This document shows, piece by piece, positions 4,562-6,865 of a stretch of DNA of 6,865 nt (position 1 is the first letter of the stretch; each line of letters opens with the position of its first letter). The stretch comes from Pseudomonadota bacterium (GTDB lineage: Bacteria > Pseudomonadota > Alphaproteobacteria > Rhizobiales > Xanthobacteraceae). Both the position numbers and the translations under genes were made by a program. The notes under the pieces were generated by a model. That model worked only from the letters and a program-made list of their open reading frames with translations. It was not told the origin of the DNA and did not search any database. Location of the stretch: NCBI GenBank assembly GCA_023432885.1, contig JAEZEU010000604.1:1-6865 (forward strand), given 5' to 3'.

Positions 4562-5809
4562 ATGAACAACTCGGCCCCCGTCCTCCACGCGGATCTTGAT
4601 GCGTTCTATGCATCTGTGGAGCAGTTGCTGAACCCGTCGCTGCGCGGCAAGCCGATCGCCGTCGGCGGCGGCGTCGTGCTCGCCGCGTCCTACGAGGCCA
4701 AGGCGTTCGGCGTCGCCGGCGGCATGCCGGGACGGCGGGCGCGCGAGCTCTGTCCGGAGCTGATCTTTGTCGGCGGGCATTTTGGAGAATACCGGCGGCT
4801 GGGCGATGCGGCGATCGCCGTGCTCGGTGATTTCACGCCGCTGGTCGAAAGGATTTCAATCGACGAGGCGTTTGCCGACGTTGCCGGCTGCACGCATCTG
4901 TTCGGGTCGCCGGCAGAGATCGCAAACAGCATCAGACGGCGTGTGCGGACGGAGCTCGGCTTGCCGATCTCGATTGGCGTTGCGCGGACCAAGCATCTGG
5001 CGAAAATCGCCTCTCAAGTGGCCAAGCCCGACGGGCTGATGGTGATCGACCCCGACAACGAACTCGCCTTCCTTCACGATCTGCCGGTCGAGCTGATGTG
5101 GGGCGTAGGACCCGTCACGCGGGCGCGGCTGGCGGAGATCAACGTGCAAACCATCGGGCAACTGGCGCGGCTGCCGGGCTGGTCGCTCGAAAAGCTGCTC
5201 GGCCGCGCGGCCACGGACAAGCTGTCGGCGCTGGCGTGGAATCGCGATCCGCGCCAGATCAGAGCGCATCGCCGGGCACACTCGGCCGGAGCGCAGTCGG
5301 CGCTCGGCAGGAAGCCGGCCTGCGAGAACGTGTTCCGGCCGGCGCTGCTTCATCTCGCCGACCGGGTCGCCACCCGCCTACGCGCAAGCTCTCGGCCGGG
5401 ACGGACCGTCACGGTGCGCGTTCGCTTCGCCGATCTCAGGTCCGTCACCCGCTCGGTCACAACTGATGAACCGATCTGTGCGACGGCTATCCTGGCCGAG
5501 ATCGCCGAGGAGCTGGTGCGCGGCGTGCTCGCCGACCATCCGCGGGAGAAATTCATCTCGCTGCTGGCGATCTCCGTGTCGCATCTGGAAACCTGCTGGG
5601 ACCTTCAGCTCGAACTGCCGCTGGCGCTTGCCGATGACACGCGCCGGCCCGGCAGCAGGCGGGGCATGGCGCGCTGGTCGGCCGACCGCGCCATCGACGA
5701 TATCCGCGATCGCTATGGCTGGGAGGCCGTCGGATACGGCTCGGTCGTGCTGGGCCCCTCTCGTTCCGTGCCCGACGCGTTTCGTGAACTTGCCGAGAGG
5801 GATCTCTGA
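4562..5809 (+). CDS. dinB: DNA polymerase IV, Y-family translesion polymerase
   Basis: DNA polymerase IV copies past lesions and mismatched ends with low fidelity on the sliding clamp. The 415-aa product shows the Y-family parts in order. HADLDAFYASVE at 9-20 holds metal ligand Asp11 and the probable steric-gate Tyr16. SYEAKAFGVAGGMPGRRA at 43-60 is the finger region. ERISIDEAFADVAG at 96-109 holds catalytic Asp101-Glu102. GVARTKHLAKIASQVAKPDG at 139-158 is conserved palm. WGVGP at 180-184 begins the helix-hairpin-helix. The little-finger domain follows, and QLELPL at 349-354 resembles the beta-clamp-binding motif. About 60 residues follow that motif (including RWSADRAIDDIRDRYG), whereas the E. 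coli enzyme ends at its clamp motif. The ATG at 4562 has only a weak purine-rich leader (GAGCGGGG). All catalytic residues are intact. The upstream GTTC repeat suggests damage-inducible expression. The end converges on the TetR-family gene with a 24-bp gap. Confidence 0.96.
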   Translation: MNNSAPVLHADLDAFYASVEQLLNPSLRGKPIAVGGGVVLAASYEAKAFGVAGGMPGRRARELCPELIFVGGHFGEYRRLGDAAIAVLGDFTPLVERISIDEAFADVAGCTHLFGSPAEIANSIRRRVRTELGLPISIGVARTKHLAKIASQVAKPDGLMVIDPDNELAFLHDLPVELMWGVGPVTRARLAEINVQTIGQLARLPGWSLEKLLGRAATDKLSALAWNRDPRQIRAHRRAHSAGAQSALGRKPACENVFRPALLHLADRVATRLRASSRPGRTVTVRVRFADLRSVTRSVTTDEPICATAILAEIAEELVRGVLADHPREKFISLLAISVSHLETCWDLQLELPLALADDTRRPGSRRGMARWSADRAIDDIRDRYGWEAVGYGSVVLGPSRSVPDAFRELAERDL

Positions 5810-5833
5810 TCTGAGTGCGCGCCGTCCGCGCCG

Positions 5834-6493
5834 CTATCGCGCGCAACCCTGCAAGAACAATTTTGCGACCGCCTGCGCGCGCCGCTCCAGCTCCTTGCGG
5901 GTCGGCGCGGGCGCGTGGCCGAACATCACGGCGCGCTGCGGCTGGAAGGCGAGCATGCCGAGCAGCATGCCGGCGGCCTCGCTGGCATTGTCGATCGAGA
6001 TCAGGCCGCGTTCGTCCTGCGCCTTCAGCCAGTTCGCCAGCGTGCTCTCGGTGCGTTTGATCGCCTTGTTGTAGAAGGTATCCGATATCTCGGGGAATTT
6101 ATCGCTCTCGCCGATGACCATGCGCAGCAGCCCGATCACGGAGCCGTCGAGTATGAGCTCGCCGACGGCGATCAGTGCATCGCGCAGAGCGCCTTCGACA
6201 TCGCGGCCATCGCACGCCCTGAGCCTGATCCGCGATACGAAACGGTCGATGCCGTCAGTGACGATCGCCTCGAACAAGGCGGCCTTGTTCGGAAGCAACC
6301 GGTACAGCGTCTTGGTGGAGACGCCGGCGCGGCGCGCCACGCTTTCCATGCCCGTCCCCGCATAGCCGCTGCTCGCGAATTCCTGACGTGCCGCGTCGAG
6401 GATGACGGTGCGCGTCTCTTCGTCCGGCCGCGCCTGCGGCCGGCCGCGGCCCCGCCGCTCTTCGTTCACATCTCCCGCCTTCGTGATCGCCAT
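5834..6493 (-). CDS. TetR/AcrR-family transcriptional regulator
   Basis: This is a TetR-family repressor, 219 aa from the ATG at 6493. An RGRGRP segment at residues 13-19 resembles the basic AT-hook-like tails common in this family. Residues 27-78 are the helix-turn-helix domain: TRTVILDAARQEFASSGYAG, then MESVARRAGVSTKTLYRLLPNKAALFEAIV. The rest is the helical ligand-binding and dimerisation domain. I chose 6493 because AAAGG (6503-6507) lies 9 nt upstream. In-frame ATGs exist at 6511 and 6523, and an ORF-maximal start at 6610 would cross the operator and promoter and overlap the divergent gene. The gene is divergent from an HlyD/EmrA-type pump subunit, the standard layout for a TetR repressor and the efflux operon it controls. 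Regulation of both genes through the inverted repeat at 6553-6576 is inferred. The inducing compound is unknown. Confidence 0.92.
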   Translation of the reverse strand: MAITKAGDVNEERRGRGRPQARPDEETRTVILDAARQEFASSGYAGTGMESVARRAGVSTKTLYRLLPNKAALFEAIVTDGIDRFVSRIRLRACDGRDVEGALRDALIAVGELILDGSVIGLLRMVIGESDKFPEISDTFYNKAIKRTESTLANWLKAQDERGLISIDNASEAAGMLLGMLAFQPQRAVMFGHAPAPTRKELERRAQAVAKLFLQGCAR

Positions 6494-6527
6494 CGAGCCA
6501 TGCCTTTGCATGATGCCTGTCATTCCA

Positions 6528-6555
6528 TTGACAGCTCCAATATGAGCGCTATTTT
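6528..6555 (+). promoter_or_regulatory. Promoter for the HlyD/EmrA-type gene
   Basis: A consensus -35 hexamer TTGACA (6528-6533) is followed after 16 bp by TATTTT (6550-6555), a 4-of-6 match to the -10 consensus. Transcription would start near 6562, inside the inverted repeat 6553-6576, leaving a leader of about 30 nt with AGAGG (6581-6585) 6 nt before the ATG at 6592. Confidence 0.55.
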
Positions 6556-6567
6556 GGAAAATATCAA
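6539..6567 (-). promoter_or_regulatory. Divergent promoter for the TetR-family gene
   Basis: On the minus strand TTGATA (6567-6562) and CATATT (6544-6539) are separated by 17 bp, a good -35/-10 pair. The start site would be near 6532, giving a leader of about 38 nt to the ATG at 6493, in line with that start choice. It overlaps the plus-strand promoter almost completely. Confidence 0.5.
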
Positions 6568-6576
6568 GTTTCCAAA
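6553..6576. promoter_or_regulatory. 24-bp inverted repeat, candidate TetR operator
   Basis: TTTGGAAA (6553-6560) and TTTCCAAA (6569-6576) are exact reverse complements around an 8-bp spacer (ATATCAAG). The site covers the -10 end and start point of the plus-strand promoter and the -35 of the minus-strand promoter. A bound TetR dimer would therefore repress the pump genes and its own gene together. Confidence 0.62.
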
Positions 6577-6591
6577 TTGCAGAGGCTCCCC

Positions 6592-6865
6592 ATGAGCGCC
6601 CAGACCCCAACCCTCAAGCCCGTTGACCGGCTTCCGACCGACCCCGCCGATCGGCTTCCGGCGCCGGATTCGGGCGAAACAGCCGCCGTCCTTCCGGTCG
6701 CCCCTTCGAAAAAGGACCGGATCCGGCGGACACTGATTGCCGGAGCCGCCGCTGCCCTGCTGGCGACGGCATCGTGGTATGGCTGGGATTACTGGACGGT
6801 GGGACGCTTCCTGGTCTCGACCGATGACGCCTATGTGAAGGCCGACAACACCACGATCGCTCCGA
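6592..6865 (+). CDS. HlyD/EmrA-type membrane fusion protein, 3' end outside the window
   Basis: Only the first 91 residues are present; the frame is still open at the right edge. They show the typical start of an HlyD/EmrA periplasmic adaptor of a multidrug efflux system. A proline-rich cytoplasmic N-terminus (1-38) is followed by a basic stop (SKKDRIRR, 39-46) and one membrane anchor (about 47-65, LIAGAAAALLATASWYGW). The hallmark segment STDDAYVKADNTTIAP at 76-91 opens the periplasmic beta-barrel/lipoyl part. Such adaptors link an inner-membrane pump (EmrB-type MFS, or sometimes an ABC or RND partner) to an outer-membrane channel; the partner should lie beyond the window. The start has AGAGG 6 nt upstream. 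DRLP occurs twice in the N-terminus (12-15 and 20-23), a small internal duplication also visible in the DNA. It is divergent from the TetR-family gene and probably repressed by it. Confidence 0.9.
   Translation, partial: MSAQTPTLKPVDRLPTDPADRLPAPDSGETAAVLPVAPSKKDRIRRTLIAGAAAALLATASWYGWDYWTVGRFLVSTDDAYVKADNTTIAP

Noticed and set aside
5915..6595. Long plus-strand frame (226 aa) opposite the TetR-family gene
   Set aside because: Antisense shadow of the TetR coding region; it also runs through the promoter and operator region.
1..6865. CRISPR array, insertion sequence or phage genes
   Set aside because: No regularly spaced repeats, no terminal inverted repeats flanking a transposase, and no phage or defence gene signatures are present.

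Overview
The window looks like chromosomal sequence from a GC-rich alphaproteobacterium, most likely of the Bradyrhizobium/Nitrobacteraceae type. That placement rests on the strong G/C bias at third codon positions, the mix of MarR, AraC and TetR regulators, and a Pol IV of the rhizobial style; it is inference, not a database match. No rRNA, tRNA, CRISPR array, transposase, integrase or phage gene is visible.

Layout, left to right. (1) At 2-448 (+) lies the 3' part of an unrecognised gene that enters from the left edge. It converges on a small unrecognised gene at 573-896 (-), and a compact GC-rich hairpin sits between them. (2) From 897 to 1699 there is about 0.8 kb without a convincing gene. 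It holds several hairpin-forming inverted repeats and a 16-bp palindrome in front of a MarR-family regulator at 1700-2161 (+), which probably starts with TTG. (3) An AraC-family regulator with a cupin-like sensor domain at 2235-3260 (-) is divergent from a two-gene unit: an AhpD/carboxymuconolactone-decarboxylase-like protein (3439-4023) and a single-domain rhodanese (4073-4453). The 178-bp divergent spacer carries a perfect 17-bp palindrome. (4) DNA polymerase IV (dinB, 4562-5809, +) follows. Its 108-bp upstream gap has a promoter-like pair of hexamers enclosing a GTTC-N6-GTTC repeat, one base shorter than the alphaproteobacterial LexA box GTTC-N7-GTTC. (5) A TetR-family regulator at 5834-6493 (-) is divergent from the beginning of an HlyD/EmrA-type membrane fusion protein (6592 to the right edge). 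Their 98-bp spacer contains overlapping divergent promoters and an 8-8-8 inverted repeat placed where a repressor would block both.

Functionally the window is a set of small, locally regulated stress and efflux modules: an AraC-controlled thiol/peroxide-type pair, a possibly SOS-linked translesion polymerase, and a TetR-controlled drug or toxicant pump. The gene families are ordinary. The regulatory architecture in the spacers and the unexplained 0.8-kb region are the parts most worth a second look. I found no convincing evidence for a wholly new system.
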